64,000 nucleotides of DNA, taken from Crenobacter intestini. GTDB taxonomy: Bacteria; Pseudomonadota; Gammaproteobacteria; Burkholderiales; Chromobacteriaceae. Both the position numbers and the translations under genes were made by a program. Below the pieces are notes generated by a model that was given only the letters and a program-made list of their open reading frames with translations, was not told the DNA's origin and did no database searches. Positions 63,461 through 64,000 of the stretch are shown one piece after another (within the stretch, counting starts at the first letter, position 1; each line of letters opens with the position of its first letter). Where the stretch lies: assembly GCF_004919095.1 (NCBI RefSeq), contig NZ_STGJ01000003.1, positions 124,001-188,000 on the forward strand, given 5' to 3'.

Positions 63461-64000
63461 ATGACGCTTAGCGAACACAGACTGACCCACCTCAAGCAGC
63501 TGGAGGCGGAGTCCATCCATATCATCCGCGAAGTGGTGGCCGAATTCGACAAGCCGGTGATGCTCTACTCGATCGGCAAGGATTCCGCCGTGATGCTGCA
63601 CCTGGCGCGCAAGGCGTTCTGGCCGGGCAAGCCGCCGTTCCCGCTCTTGCACGTCGACACCACCTGGAAGTTTGGCGACATGATCGCGCACCGCGACCGC
63701 GTCGCCCGCGAGATGGGGCTGGAATTGATCGTGCACACCAACGAGCAGGGCGTGCGCGACAACGTCAACCCGTTCACCGTCGGCTCGGCACGGCATACCG
63801 ACGTGATGAAGACCGAGGCGCTCAAGCAGGCGCTCTCCCAGTACGGTTTCGACGCCGCCTTCGGCGGTGCGCGCCGCGACGAGGAGAAGAGCCGCGCCAA
63901 GGAGCGGGTATTCTCCTTCCGCGACAGCCACCACCGCTGGGACCCGAAGAACCAGCGCCCCGAGCTGTGGAACCTCTACAACGCCCGCGTGAACCGTGGC
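63461..64000 (+). CDS. cysD: Sulfate adenylyltransferase subunit 2 (partial, runs off the window)
   Basis: CysD with CysN makes adenosine 5'-phosphosulfate from ATP and sulfate. The first 180 residues are present: [20 protein letters not shown], the PP-loop [12 protein letters not shown] (about 37-48), [21 protein letters not shown], and [16 protein letters not shown]. No stop occurs before the window end. GGGAG lies six bases before the ATG. cysN is expected downstream. The 187-base gap between ldcA and cysD contains no recognised operator. Confidence 0.95.
   Translation, partial: MTLSEHRLTHLKQLEAESIHIIREVVAEFDKPVMLYSIGKDSAVMLHLARKAFWPGKPPFPLLHVDTTWKFGDMIAHRDRVAREMGLELIVHTNEQGVRDNVNPFTVGSARHTDVMKTEALKQALSQYGFDAAFGGARRDEEKSRAKERVFSFRDSHHRWDPKNQRPELWNLYNARVNRG

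Overview
The window is high-GC chromosomal DNA, densely packed with genes on both strands, and looks like a beta-proteobacterium of the order Neisseriales (Chromobacteriaceae-like). That placement is inferred from the gene order leuC-leuD-leuB-asd-fimV-truA-trpF-trpB-trpA-accD, an elongation factor P with Arg32 next to its rhamnosyltransferase EarP, class I polyhydroxyalkanoate genes, and a DUF2788 protein. No phage, insertion sequence, CRISPR array or replication origin was seen, and no gap without a gene exceeds 300 bases.

Layout. 1-5.1 kb: a TPP riboswitch leads a thiM-thiE-thiD operon, followed by a DUF2252 protein and outer-membrane phospholipase A. 5.1-8.4 kb, minus strand: a DUF2511-like protein, a UmuD-like protease without UmuC behind a palindrome, a folE-BLUF pair and a SprT-like metalloprotease. 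8.4-13.7 kb: a sigma-54 activator divergent from an amino-acid antiporter, a flavin oxidoreductase lacking one redox cysteine and an unknown tail-anchored protein. 13.7-15 kb: twelve alternating tRNA-Val and tRNA-Asp genes with their own promoter and terminator. 15-20.7 kb: accA-tilS, a YccA-like protein, tRNA-Leu, efp, earP, a cupin. 20.6-28.2 kb: an aminopeptidase P, a frameshifted Spo0M-like gene, a repeat-rich lipoprotein, phaA and phaC, an FAH-family enzyme and hslR. 28.2-43 kb: an MFS transporter, then the leucine, aspartate-semialdehyde, FimV, TruA, tryptophan and AccD block, with an entericidin-like gene between leuC and leuD. 43-47.8 kb: two glucosaminidase proteins (one fused to a membrane domain), a soluble chemoreceptor-like protein with a C-terminal sensor, and a UspA-family protein. 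47.8-54.6 kb: fbp, a LysR regulator divergent from acnB, a phosphoethanolamine transferase, DUF2788. 54.6-64 kb: a substrate-binding lipoprotein coupled to a GGDEF/EAL protein behind an FNR-type box, hrpA, an LD-carboxypeptidase and the start of cysD.

Most of the window is housekeeping metabolism: thiamine, folate, malonyl-CoA, leucine, threonine/lysine precursors, tryptophan, the TCA cycle, gluconeogenesis and sulfate activation. The less ordinary parts are the tRNA array with a perfect 191-base tandem duplication, the putative anaerobiosis-controlled cyclic-di-GMP module, the fused peptidoglycan hydrolase with an internal lipobox, the soluble inverted chemoreceptor, and several clean palindromic operators. 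No clearly new multi-gene defence or mobile system was found.
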